From Medicago truncatula (lineage: Eukaryota; Streptophyta; Magnoliopsida; Fabales; Fabaceae), in the NCBI RefSeq assembly GCF_003473485.1, contig NC_053048.1, forward strand, positions 37,258,755 through 37,322,754: a DNA stretch of 64,000 nt, given 5' to 3'. The position numbers and the translations under genes are program-made. Positions within the stretch are counted from its first letter, which is position 1, and each line of letters opens with the position of its first letter. The notes beneath the pieces are model-generated. The model searched no databases. It saw only the letters and a program-made list of their open reading frames with translations, and had not been told where the DNA came from. Below, piece by piece: positions 43,245 to 54,119 of this stretch.

Positions 43245-43529
43245 GGGTTAATAGTGCTTTTCACCCCTGTAATATATGTAATTTCTGGTTTTCGCCCCCA
43301 TAAAATTTTCGGTTTGATTTTCACCTCGTAAAAATTTTATTTTCCGGAAAACACCCTTAATAGGCCATTCAAAAACCAAAATTTCTTGAAAAAAAAATAT
43401 GAAAATGGCCTATTAGGGGTGTTTTCCGAAAAATAAAAATTTTACGATGGTGCAAATCAAACTGAAAATTTTGTAGGAGCGAAAATCGGAAATGACATAT
43501 ATTATAGGGGTGAACAACACTATTAACCT
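43245..43529. mobile_element. MITE, 285 bp, with exact 9-bp target duplication
   Basis: TAAATAATA occurs at 43236-43244 and 43530-43538. The ends GGGTTAATAGTGCTTTTCAC and AACACTATTAACCT are inverted, and the arms pair almost through to the centre (AATAGGCCATT facing AATGGCCTATT). Confidence 0.85.
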
Positions 43530-43569
43530 TAAATAATATATACTTGAAAAATAATATAGTTTTGGAGAA

Positions 43570-43725
43570 TGCTAATCATTGTCCTTGGGACATTAGATAA
43601 GGGGATAAAAATAGAAATATAGTATTAGAAAATAGTGAAAAATGATAAATTTAACTTTTTAAAAATCAAAATGTTGAAATCAATGCAAACATGTTACTTT
43701 TGGGCAATGGTTAGCAAGACCCTAT
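43570..43725. mobile_element. Small MITE candidate
   Basis: AATGCTAATCATTGTCCTTG on the left faces TTTTGGGCAATGGTTAGCAA on the right as inverted ends about 150 bp apart. Similar ends occur at about 34470-34645. Confidence 0.5.
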
Positions 43726-43739
43726 AGTTTTTGAGAAAT

Positions 43740-43888
43740 GATATTTGTACAACAATTTTGGTACAACTTTTGTACAACTTTCTCTCTCATACTCACATTA
43801 TATTTTTATTTCTCTCTCCAATATTTTTTACCAATGAAAAGAGAGAATAATAAAAGTTGTACCAAAATATTTGCCAAAATATCACTAC
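43740..43888. mobile_element. Foldback MITE directly upstream of TIC20-II
   Basis: The left arm GATATTTGTACAACAATTTT with GGTACAACTTTT pairs with the right arm AAAAGTTGTACC with AAAATATTTGCCAAAATATC. Its right end lies about 120 bp before the TIC20-II start codon, so it falls in the promoter or leader. Confidence 0.7.
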
Positions 43889-44005
43889 TCATAGTTTTTT
43901 ACCGGCCCAATGAAAGTAACTGCATGCAGCAGCAGATAAAGGATCTAAAACAGTTGTTTAATTCCATTTTGCAGAAGTTACCAAGAACCGATTCTGAAAC
44001 CAAAA

Positions 44006-44635
44006 ATGGCTTCCCTTTCTATTCTCCACCGTCCCTGCATTTTTCACCACACCCCCAAATCCTCAACCCTAACCCTAAAACCAAAACCCAATTCCCTTTC
44101 ATTCTCACCCTTAACTAAACCATCACTCAAACTCAAACTCAGAAACGGCGTCGTTAAAGCAAGCACATCCACACCCGCAGCACCAGAACGGTTAATCTCA
44201 ATCGCCGCATACGCACTTCCATTCTTCAATTCCCTTCAATATGGTCACAACATTCTCACCCAATACCCTAAAGTCGCACTCCTCTTCGACCCAATCATCC
44301 CTTTCCTCTCATTCTACAGATCCCTCCCTTACGCTTCGTTCATAGCGTTCTTCGCGCTTTACTTGGGAATTGTGAGGAACCCTATTTTTCCACAGTATGT
44401 TAGATTCAATGCTATGCAGGCTCTGACATTAGATGTGCTTCTGGTTCTTCCGATGCTGTTTCAGAGGATTTTCTCTCCTGGGAGATATGGATTAGGTTTT
44501 AAGATTTTGGTTTGGTCGCATAATGTTGTGTTTGTTTTTAGTATTCTGTGTTTTGTTTATAGTGCTTTGTGTTGTCTTTTGGGTAGGACTCCTTACCTGC
44601 CTTTTGTTGCTGATGCTGCTGCTAGACAAATCTGA
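44006..44635 (+). CDS. TIC20-II: TIC20-II, inner-envelope protein import component
   Basis: A single uninterrupted exon of 209 residues ending in TGA. The N-terminal about 50 residues are Ser/Pro/Lys-rich (plastid transit peptide, MASLSILHRP start). The mature part has four hydrophobic segments: ISIAAYALPFFNSLQYG, SFIAFFALYLGIV, LTLDVLLVLPMLF and VFVFSILCFVYSALCCLLG. The conserved YVRFNAMQALTLDVLL and the end TPYLPFVADAAARQI match the Tic20-II subfamily as I recall it. Tic20 proteins are membrane-spanning channel-type subunits of the chloroplast inner-envelope translocon. The gene is intronless, and a MITE lies just upstream. The ATG at 44006 is preferred because the ORF upstream of it is in another frame. 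Confidence 0.95.
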   Translation: MASLSILHRPCIFHHTPKSSTLTLKPKPNSLSFSPLTKPSLKLKLRNGVVKASTSTPAAPERLISIAAYALPFFNSLQYGHNILTQYPKVALLFDPIIPFLSFYRSLPYASFIAFFALYLGIVRNPIFPQYVRFNAMQALTLDVLLVLPMLFQRIFSPGRYGLGFKILVWSHNVVFVFSILCFVYSALCCLLGRTPYLPFVADAAARQI

Positions 44636-45064
44636 ATATCATATGATAGATTATAGGATTACTATGTGTTGTATTGAATTGTATCAAACAAACAATTACC
44701 TCTCTTTTGCTGTTCTGTTAGTTATTTTGGGTTACTTGAATTAATGAATGAATACAATTAATTATCCTTTTCAATTTATGGAGTGTTTGATGTATCACAT
44801 TATTTGTGGTATAAGATGAAATGTGAAATGAAGTTAGATTTTATAAACTTTTATGGGTTATTTTACGATTGTGAAAAACGTAACTAAACAGTGAATCCAT
44901 GATAACTCACTAAATTCTTTGACAAATAGACAACATTACCCGAACAAAATTCACTTCTTGGTTTACATGGAATTTGACGTTGCCCATGTACTTCCTAATG
45001 AAAAGTACTAGAAGTGGCAACAACTTATCACTTGTTATGCAGTTCTGAGTTTAAGAAATCTCAT
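44636..45064. other. 3' flank of TIC20-II
   Basis: Probably 3' UTR followed by plain AT-rich sequence. No feature seen. Confidence 0.4.
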
Positions 45065-45600
45065 GATTTATGGATTAAAATTTGGAAACTTCAAGTTCAA
45101 GAGAGGATCAAATTCTTTCAGTGGCTCGCGGTTCATGGTAGGTTGATGGGGTAGTTCTTGTTGTAATTTGTGTGGGGCCGAGTCAGGAACTATTTTACAT
45201 GCTCTGAGGGATTGTTCTTATGTAATGGTGCTTTGGCTTAATGTTGTTAGATTACAGATCAAGGATAATTTTTTTGCTGTGAGCTGCTGTAATGGATCAA
45301 ATTTAACTTGTCTATGCAGCTTGATTGTGTGCTAGCTACAGATTGGAAAGAATTCTGGGCAGTTGCCTGTCACTTACTATGGTTATGGAGGATAAGGATG
45401 TGCATAATTCAAATTAATGTGCAGTGCAGCAATGTTTAAATAATTACAGATTAGCCTTGAAACAGGATAGTGCAATTCATGAGCTCCCTACAGTTCAAAT
45501 TCATGTTTGTTGCTTCCCCCCATCTTTGGGGTGGGTCAAATTGAATACCGACGGTCCTAGTAAAGGTGGCTCAAGGTCAGGATGTAGCGGTTTGATTGGC
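45065..45600 (+). pseudogene. LINE-like zf-RVT plus RNase H (RVT_3) remnant
   Basis: Plus-strand pieces in order: LWIKIWKLQVQERIKFFQWL, then after a frameshift near 45155 CCNLCGAESGTILHALRDCS (zf-RVT zinc motif), then FWAVACHLLWLWRIR, then GWVKLNTDGPSKGGS and CSGLIGD, the start of an RVT_3 RNase H domain. It stops at about 45600, where the LUC7-derived copy begins. Stops and shifts make it non-coding. Confidence 0.75.
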
Positions 45601-45859
45601 GACAAGAACCCGAGGAACCAAATTTCGTACAATAATGTAAAAAATAAGAAGAAAAAAAATAACCAAAGATTAAGCAAGCCACTTTCAACACGGACAAGCA
45701 AATTATACATCACAGGGAACACTTTAGGAGGGACAATTTAGTAGGCCCTACTGATCCTGGAACCCTGTATCACTTCTTTTTTTATCCACTCACACTTGTT
45801 TACCATGGATTATTTACAGCATGTTGTAGAAAAAATCCCGAAAAAAGGGAGGGGGAAGT

Positions 45860-46168
45860 TGTTGGAACTTAGAACTTTCACTTAGTTCTTGCATGCACAC
45901 TCACTTGCATTTGATTCTTGTTCTGAGGGAGAGAAGAGTATTTTGTTGAATCTCAATTAATCATGATTGCTTATAATATTCACATACACATTGGTTATTT
46001 ATACATCATTTGATACAACTGTATTGCTTAACAAAAAGTTAACTACCTAACTAACTGTAAAAAAATAAAATAAAATAAAAAACAGAAAGTATTCAATTCT
46101 ATCTCCACTTACTTGTGTTGCAAGCAACTTATTATACTGACTAATCTATATTGAATTAACTCTCAACA
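45860..46168 (-). repeat. Solo LTR, 309 bp, with 5-bp target duplication
   Basis: Begins TGTTGGAACTTAG and ends CTCTCAACA (TGTTG...CAACA). Both sides carry GAAGT (45855-45859 and 46169-46173). A TATA-like GATGTATAAATAACC on the minus strand suggests minus orientation. Internal region lost. Confidence 0.85.
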
Positions 46169-46255
46169 GAAGTGAGAAACTAATAATAAAGAAATAGTCA
46201 AGGAAGCTTGTTCCTATGACGATCGTGATCTCTAGAACGCTCTCAAGATCTTGAC

Positions 46256-46965
46256 TAGGGATAGAAAAAAAATCCACATCCGTGGATATCTGCGGATAAA
46301 ATCGGACATGGAGCGGATACCTTAATGGATATCCATGGATAAAATAAACGAATATTTTAACTACCCGCTAATTAATGGATATGGATGCCGATTTAATGGT
46401 ATTTGCACCCGCAGATATCCATATCCGTTATTAAACCGAGTAAGATACATAAATAACCTAATAACTTTCAACTTCCTAAGCAAAAACCCTTGGTATTGTG
46501 AGTGTTATTAGTTATTACACTCCTTTAAAAGGAAGTGAAAGTGGTTGAGATTGTTGAAGTAAGAAACTTTGTTTTGTTGAATATGATGAGCTTTACTTAA
46601 GCTTTTGATATATCAAAGAACTTTATTTTTATTAAATGTAATAGACTTGATTTATGTTTTTCTTAAGTCAATGATCTTTGTTGTTATTGTAATGTATGAA
46701 TATTATGTTTTGCTAAAAATAAAAGAAAATGCATGTGATGAACCTATTTTTCTAAATTTTAGCTAAAAAGAATAAAAAAAAAATTATTTTTTTATAAATG
46801 ATTCATGGATATCTGTATAAACCTGCGGATACCTCAAAATCCACGGAGTACTCGTTCAATGGATATCCGCGCGGATATGGATAGGGTACGGATTTCATAT
46901 TAATCCAACGGAGCGGATACGAATATCATACTATCCGCATCCATGGTGGATATCCATTTACCTTA
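46256..46965. mobile_element. hAT-type non-autonomous element, 710 bp
   Basis: Exact 8-bp direct repeat ATCTTGAC at 46248-46255 and 46966-46973, the hAT duplication size. The ends TAGGGATAGAAAAAAAATCC and TATCCATTTACCTTA are roughly inverted. Subterminal regions are packed with GGATATCC and GCGGAT words, as in many hAT elements. No transposase ORF. Confidence 0.85.
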
Positions 46966-47300
46966 ATCTTGACCTCTGCCGACTTTCTTGAACTGTAGAC
47001 GAGTCTCTATTATGGTGCCTATCATGACCCCTGATCATTGTCTCGCCCTCACTCATGGCCCTCACCACGTACATGGTCCCTCCTCAGCTCCCTGTCACAG
47101 TCCCTACTCCATTCTTTTGACTTGTATATATAAATGCAAACAATATTTGACAATATATTGCCGATCAAATATGTTTTTACATTTAAAAGAAATGAAATTT
47201 ACCTCCTGTCATCAAGACAATCAGTCTTACCGCTCTTGTTTCTTTCTTCCTGAACCAGAGAAAATAATAGCCCGAGATCCTTCCTCTCTCTAATCAAACC

Positions 47301-47938
47301 AAAGGTTCATGAAGTATTTGATATAAAAAATTCAAAATCAATAGCCCAAAAGATGATCGAAAGAGAGGAATTTGGAGTCGCGTTGCTTAGTACTCAAAAT
47401 AGATTTATGCAGCTTAATAGTGAATCCTAGTTGCAAATTGAAATTTCATGCTCAACTAACTCCTTGCAATTTCACGCTGTACATAACTCTAATGAAAAAT
47501 TAGTAAACACTAGAAGTGAGGTCTGTAAGATCATTAAACAGCGCCCCAACCCCCAAATGTAAATGAAATTTTTTGACAATCAAATTAACAACATCACCAC
47601 AGCAAGGTGAATAGTTCAATTAATTTCTTAGTTGCTTGATAGGGCACATGTAAATGTTAAGAATGCACAATTTTGTTTTTATGGGCAACAGGTTAAATGT
47701 TCAACAAAACTACTCACATTTTAAAGTACAATTGCAAAACTTCTCCAAGTAATCATATTACAAATTAGATTTAACTACCCGCAAAGCAACATCCAACCAT
47801 AATTTAGCAACGCCTAAGCTCAAGTTACATCCATCATTGGATATTGTTCAATACAATGCAAAATTATTTGTCCAAGACAAGGTTCAACACCCACCTAGAC
47901 TACACATCTTTTCACATCCAGAAGATTTATGGCAGCCA
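47301..47938. other. Between the LUC7 duplicate and the LUC7 stop codon
   Basis: The left part (to about 47400) still resembles the LUC7 intron downstream of exon 11 (AATAGCCCAAAAGATGATCG also at about 49234). The right part is probably LUC7 3' UTR. Confidence 0.45.
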
Positions 47939-50900
47939 CTAGTACCGATCATGACGCCTGGCAAAACAGCAAGACAGGTTAGTGAGGCAACCAAGATAAT
48001 ATAAAAATTTGACTTTCATAAAACTGAACCTTTATTTTAGAGAAAATCAGTTAATAACATCACATGTACATGTACATGTACATGTATAATAATCTATGTA
48101 CACTATTGGTTAAAATCCACTCTTTTGAATTCTGGTTATAGATTGTTGAAATCAATCACTTTCCTCTCCAAAATTACCCTGCCTGGAAGTCGATAAGAAA
48201 AGAACCAAATTTCTTGTAACGTTAAAAAAAAAAAAAAAAAATTCAGCCAAAGGTAGCAAGACACTTTCAACACAGACAAGCAAATTATACATCACAAGGA
48301 ACACTTTAGGAGTGACAACCAAGTAGGCACTACTGATCCTGGAACCTTGTATCACTCATATTTGATCCACTCGCACTTGTAGAAAAGGGCCCCAATAAAG
48401 GGGTAAAGTGTGAGGAAGTAATAATAAAGAAATGGTCAAGGAAGCTTGTACCTGTGACGATCATAATCTCTAGAACGCTCTCGAGATCGTGACCTCCGGC
48501 GACTTCTTGAATCGTAGCGGGATGAGTCTCTATCACGATCTCGATCATATCCACGGTCTCTATCATGGTGCCTGTTGTCACGATCTCTGCTCCTACGATC
48601 ATTGTCTCGCCCTCGCTCATGGCTCTCACCACGTTCACGGTCCCTACTAGGCTCCCTGTCACGATCCCTACTCCGTTCTTTTGATCTGTGCATATAAATG
48701 CAAATAATATTTGATTAGATATGAACTTTTATTTCACTGCCTACCAAATGTGTTTTACGTATAGAAACAATGAAATTTACCTCCTGTCATCAAGACGATC
48801 AATCTTACGGCTCTTGTTTCTTTCTTCCTGAACCAGAGAAAATAAAAGCCTTAGATCATTCCTCTCCCCAATTAAGTCAAAGGTTCATATAACATTTTAT
48901 TTCAAAAATTCAAAACCAAAGTAAACACATGCCCAGAAAGACCATCCGGTGGTCATGCAAAGTCAACCTCATTTCTTTCTATTCTTCTGTTTGCCTATTA
49001 ATGGTCAAACACTTCAAAATAACCAACATTTGGAGTTCACACATAAAAAAATTTGAAATAATAACTGAATATTACTCCCAATGTCGGTGGCCAAAAACTG
49101 GGTAAAGTGGCAAACATCTTATGATGGGATGGATCGTCTCATCATGTTTATAATAATGAAATGAAATCGTTATTATTTCCTACGAATCACAACATGTTTC
49201 CTTTTATACATGATTCCAGAGAGAGATAAAAGCAATAGCCCAAAAGATGATCAAAAGAAACGATTAAGAAGTCACATTGCTAACAACTAACTGGTAAAAC
49301 CTAACAATTTCTCCAAATTCTAAAATTTCTAATTTCTAAATCTAAAATGAAATACATGTTGAACAATTAAACAATCTGTTTTAAAATAGGATAAAATTAC
49401 ACAAGTTTGGAAAATGCGAGAAAGATAACTTACTTGAAGTTCGGCCAACTTCTCACGAATTTGCATATAGCCTAAATGAAGTTTCCCTCCAAAATGATCA
49501 GCTAATCGACGATCACTGTAAATAATATAAATCAAAATATTACTGCAAAATGTACAGAAGTATCAAGACAACATATTGATGTACAACATGATTTCCCCAA
49601 AAATTTCTAACTAGGAATAACATGATCTACAAGCAAAAACACAAAAGACGCACATTCTTTAGCTGCAAAAGTTATCCCTCGTAAAACTGGCACAAGAGCC
49701 TGCTGGTGACAAGGAGGTATTACTAACGGGTCAAAAGCTGAAGCACTTGAAACCCCAAATTCTAACACTAAATCCCAAGCAAAAAAACTTCAAGAGAAAA
49801 TATGCACGAGTGCAGGGTCAGTATTTACCTGTCATAAACACTCAAAAATGCTCCACAAATGTCGCACACACGTAGCTTCTGATCAGTCTGAAATGTTGAG
49901 TAAAACAATAGTAAGAATCATTGCAGTTATATTATAACTAAAAACTTAAAATCACAAGTAAGCCAACTCACAATCCACACATTTGCTTAAAGAACTCGTA
50001 TCACATAAAGTGTAACATTTTATCAATTAAAAAGAGTCGCAATTATGAAAAGTCTACTCACAATCCGCACATCAGCAGCCGTATACTTCGAAGAATCCAA
50101 TGGTGGCTCCTGCCTGGAAGGAAGCTGCGATAAAAAAAATAAGATCTTTAGACGTAAGACCCATCGCACACATCAAAACTATTTCATTGCTCACAAAAAT
50201 AAAATAAAAATATTTCAATAACTTCATATACGAGTCTATAATAAAGTAAAACATACGAACGACCTTCTTAAGTGCTTCAGCCTCTTCCAATGCTTTCTGT
50301 GCCTCATCAATCAGTCCTTGCTCACCTGTTCATTCAAATATTACAATGTCAATAAAAAGGACAGAGGCTTTCCTAAAAGAAGGCAGTTGTTAACATTTTG
50401 GAGTTGCTAAACAGAGGGTAAAGGACAAGGTCCCTGGATGAAATTTGCTTGTATCTTAAGCTAAAAACACATACAGAATCAAGATTCAAACAAAAAAATG
50501 ATATATAAACACAGTTATATGATTTCTATGCAGCTGTCAAGTACGTTGAAATAAAAATAAGCAAACCAACTCTTCTCAGAGGTTAAAATAAAAATACTGG
50601 ATAGGCAAAATAAAATGAAAATTAGATCATCATATCAACAATGAAGTTCTTGTGACATATTCACTTCCTTAATTAATACTACTGCTGCATGAGATTCACT
50701 ACAGTACATCACCTTCCTGTTCAAAAATAGGTACTCAAAGGTAGAGCTTACAACTAATCATGCTCTATTTTTGTACACTGAGTTTTACCTATGAAGTCCA
50801 AATAGTTCAAATTGCTAGTATTGGTGTACCACACATCATATCTGATACTGTTATATGTACACTACTTCTACATGTGTATCCTGCATCCTCTGAGTTTTAT

Positions 50901-53482
50901 TTTAAACAAGTTATGAACCGATACATTTGAGTTATGACTTTTGAGACTTCTGAGCACGACTCTAAAAATGACTTTAAAGCTCTTTGTACAGCACACTTAT
51001 ATATTCATTCCTTGAAACAAAACAAATGGATCTGAAAAGGACAAAAAGAATTTGGTTTATATGCATTTCAACCTTTGACTTGTTTAGGAAATGTGAAGGA
51101 CATATTAAAGAACGGACAAGGTTGTGGCACATTAGTGGAAATATACATGATCCACTTTACGAATGTGGTGGACTTCTTGTCTTGAATTGGCAAAGTGTCT
51201 CTTTATGAACCAGACTTAAAACCTACGTGTATTGGATGAAGAAATGATAGTCAGTGGTAGAAGAAGGCAACCGAATAGAGCCAAAACTTCTTCTGAATAG
51301 AAATATGGTACTTATAGTGACCTGTGTTTTTATATCAACAAAAGAAAGATGTGTTGTACTTTTTTGTTATGATCACAAGTATTATTTTGAGCAATGCAGT
51401 CACCATCTACTGATATGGTTATGATCCCTCCGTCTCAATTTAATTGTCACGTTTGGATTGTACGTGGTTCCTAAGAAAATGATTAGATTGGTTGAGTTCA
51501 ATGGAAAAATTGATTTCACTTACTAAAACACCTTTATTAATTGTAGTTATTGGAGTAGTTAAGTGGAGTGAAATTCAATAAATAAGGGTATATGAGAGGG
51601 GGAAAAAATGTTGCATTGATATTCCAAATGACAATTATTTTGAGACAGACAAAAGGTGCAAATGGGACCATTATTTTGAGACGAAGGGAGTATTTATTAA
51701 GCAATCTCTTCAAATATATTATGTGCACACACACACACACACGTATATACACATGAAACGACACGGGTGTATAAATTAAGCAAAAAAAAAATATAATCTA
51801 ACTGATGAGAGTATCGCTGACTTACCAAGATCCTCAGCCTTCTTCAACTTTTCATTTATCATCTCTTGTGTTCGAGCATCAGGAGTAACTACAGGAAGGG
51901 GTGCTAGCGGTGGTGGATTTGGCAGAGGTTGAGGTAAAGATGCCCTATCTTTGTTAAATGCATCTAAAAGAAGTGTAGACTGTTTGGAAATTGATACATA
52001 GACAAAAGAGTAGTTAGTAATAGTATTCTCCCATAAAATAGTGATCAGAGTCAGATAACTAACTTTACGGTCTAACCATGTGAATTGGAAAAGAAAGACA
52101 TACACACACCCAGGATCACAAAATTGACAATAATACACGGGCCTTCATGTTCAAGGGAGATCACTAACCTGTTTGTCTGCTCTTTTGATTCGAAGTTCCT
52201 CTACAATCTCCAAAGCTCGAATCTTCATATCCGACAAGCCTTCAAGATCTGCAAGTGCAAAATTATTTTACACCAGTGAAAAGAATAAACAAAAACCAGA
52301 ACGTTTCCAAATTTTGAGTAAGGAATAAAATCATCCAATCGCGTATCAAATAGTTCCAAAGCTAATCAAGTTGATTTGACCTGCAATTTTCATACTAACA
52401 AGATCTTGCAAACTAATAATTGGAATTGAAGCAAGAATCCATGTATCATCCCTTTATTCATTCATACCATACCCACGGTAACACACACATTCATCTTAAT
52501 GCAAAAGCTGCACTTGAGACAAAAAAATTGGGTTCACAAAAATAAACACAGATAACACGGACAACTCCAAGTCATGTATCACCCACCCCCTATATTATTC
52601 TCTCATCTTTGCAATTAAAGACTAAACCAAAAACTAAGCAGAACTTAACATAATATTGAAATTAAAAGTCATAAAAATACCAAATTTATCAGCTTCTTTC
52701 AACTTTTCTCTGATTTCTTTGGACAACTCAATTATTTCAGGTGTCTGCATTCACATCAAACAAAACAATTACTGTTACAGCTTGCAAGAAATCGTTAACC
52801 ACAATAAATTAATGCATGTTTGATATCGGTTTGTCAGAATCACGGTGAGCCACTGTAGATTACCGACAGTGATACCGAACATGCACTTAAATTAAACTCA
52901 ATATTGAATGTTGAATCATCACCTGAGTAACTTCGGATACGGAAATTGCAATTGCGGCTTTGGCATCATCATCCTCAAGACGCTTAAGAGCTCTACCAAT
53001 TTTCCTATCACATTCACCAATAAGCTTATCTATAACATCCTCCAACTCTCTTTCGTAACTATCTGTGCCTTTGGATTTGGCTTCCTCGTATCTAAAAAAC
53101 AGTTAAGCAAACACCACTATCCAAAATCCAAAACTAGAATAACCGCAACATTGAATTGAATTGAATTGAATTAAAGTATGTATTATAGTTAGATCGTGAA
53201 GGATACTCTTTTCTGAGCTGCAATGAGTGAACCTTAGGGCAAGGACCCATATCCATTTTCTGAAACGAATGAATAAAGATTAAAACCTAAGTAAGCGTAA
53301 CAGAATGGAGGGAGAGAGAGGTGAAAAAGAATTACCGTTAATTGAAAGAGTTCGTGGGGGCAAAGACCGACGAGATAAAGACGGCAAACATCGCGATCGT
53401 AATACTTGCGGTTAACTTCACGGACGTCGCCGTTACGATTGGCTCCCATGAGAACGTCCAGTTGCTTCCGTATGGCATCCAT
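47939..53482 (-). CDS. LUC7-like U1 snRNP-associated splicing factor
   Basis: Thirteen exons: 53482-53336, 53259-53207, 53091-52923, 52744-52681, 52248-52169, 51979-51826, 50325-50264, 50124-50062, 49887-49829, 49515-49434, 48827-48781, 48685-48452 and 47957-47939 (TAG), 1233 nt, 410 residues. The LUC7 domain begins MDAIRKQLDVLMGANRNGD. The first zinc finger (CCCH type) uses C..YLVGLCPHEL, MGPCPKVH; the second (C2H2) uses VCDICGAFL, DRRLADHFGGKLHLGY. Between them is a helical, charged region with a Pro-rich insert (LPQPLPNPPPLAPLPVV). The C-terminus is an RS/RD/RE-rich domain ending RRHDRY. LUC7 proteins sit on the U1 snRNP and help choose 5' splice sites. The exon 7 donor is a weak AAG|GTCGTT, chosen because only it keeps the frame. 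Retention of intron 12 would give the short end HRYKLP. Confidence 0.96.
48062..48085. repeat. (ACATGT)n microsatellite in LUC7 intron 12
   Basis: About four tandem copies of the self-complementary hexamer ACATGT. Confidence 0.85.
51424..51692. mobile_element. Stowaway-like MITE in LUC7 intron 6
   Basis: Left end ATCCCTCCGTCTCAATTTAA and right end ATTTTGAGACGAAGGGAG followed by TA. Internal matching blocks (CAATTTAATTGTCA facing TGACAATTATTTTGAG). Left TA duplication is diverged. Confidence 0.65.
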
Positions 53483-54119
53483 TGTTTTCGATCTGGAACA
53501 GAACTGAACTCGATGGAACTTGTGTTTGTTGAGTTTATGAGTTTAGGGTTAGATCTTGTTCAACTACTAGGGTGGGGTAAGTAAGTGTGGGACTATTTTG
53601 CCTTGTCCGTTTTTTTAAAGAAATATTAATATTAATTCTTTTTTTGACGGGATAATGAAATTATAATCTTATGAAATATTTCATCTCATCTTATTTATAA
53701 AAAAATAATTGACTTTTTTTTAAAGAAAAAACAATTAATTTTTTAAAATTTATTGAATAATTGACGTATTTATTTATCTATAAAATCAAATATTTTACGT
53801 CATCATTTAAGTTAGATGTTATTCCTTCAAAAAAAAAAAAATTAATAAAGTATTCACATTGTCCCTTGTTTTTCATCCAACTTCGCTAAACAATGATTAC
53901 AATACTATATAACATTGAGTTAGTTTGTCCAAAGAGTATTCATGATATCAAACATGACTACTTACACATAATTTCTCCTTCTTGTTTTTGAATTCTAACA
54001 TAATTTCACTTATAAATATTTCACGCACAACGTTATAAATGAAGGAACCAATTAATTTTATTTAAAAACCAAGACTAAATAACAACTATGAATTTAATTT
54101 GAGCCTGCATTTCATATAA
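53483..54119. other. Upstream region of the LUC7-like gene
   Basis: Promoter and leader of the minus-strand LUC7 gene at the left, then AT-rich sequence. No gene seen. Confidence 0.4.

Larger units (their letters stand above)
45601..47300 (-). pseudogene. Partial duplicate of the LUC7-like gene 3' region, broken by two insertions
   Basis: Sequence resembling LUC7 intron 12 (source about 48190-48375) is at 45610-45795, the RS-domain exon 12 (source 48452-48685) is at about 46206-47135, and exon 11 (source 48781-48827) is at about 47208-47254. Matching blocks include AACACTTTAGGAG and CTCTAGAACGCTCTC. The exon 12 copy is split by a hAT element (46256-46965), lacks a long internal stretch and carries indels, so it cannot encode the RS domain. 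A solo LTR (45860-46168) lies in the intron part. Orientation is the same as the parent. Confidence 0.85.

Noticed and set aside
48330-48662. 110-codon minus-strand ORF in LUC7 exon 12
   Set aside because: Out-of-frame reading of the RS-repeat exon; the RS frame joins both neighbouring exons.
50258-50264. Alternative GTATGT donor for LUC7 exon 7, five bases downstream of the chosen one
   Set aside because: It is a better consensus donor but shifts the frame into exon 8; only the AAG|GTCGTT junction keeps KK-LPSRQ.
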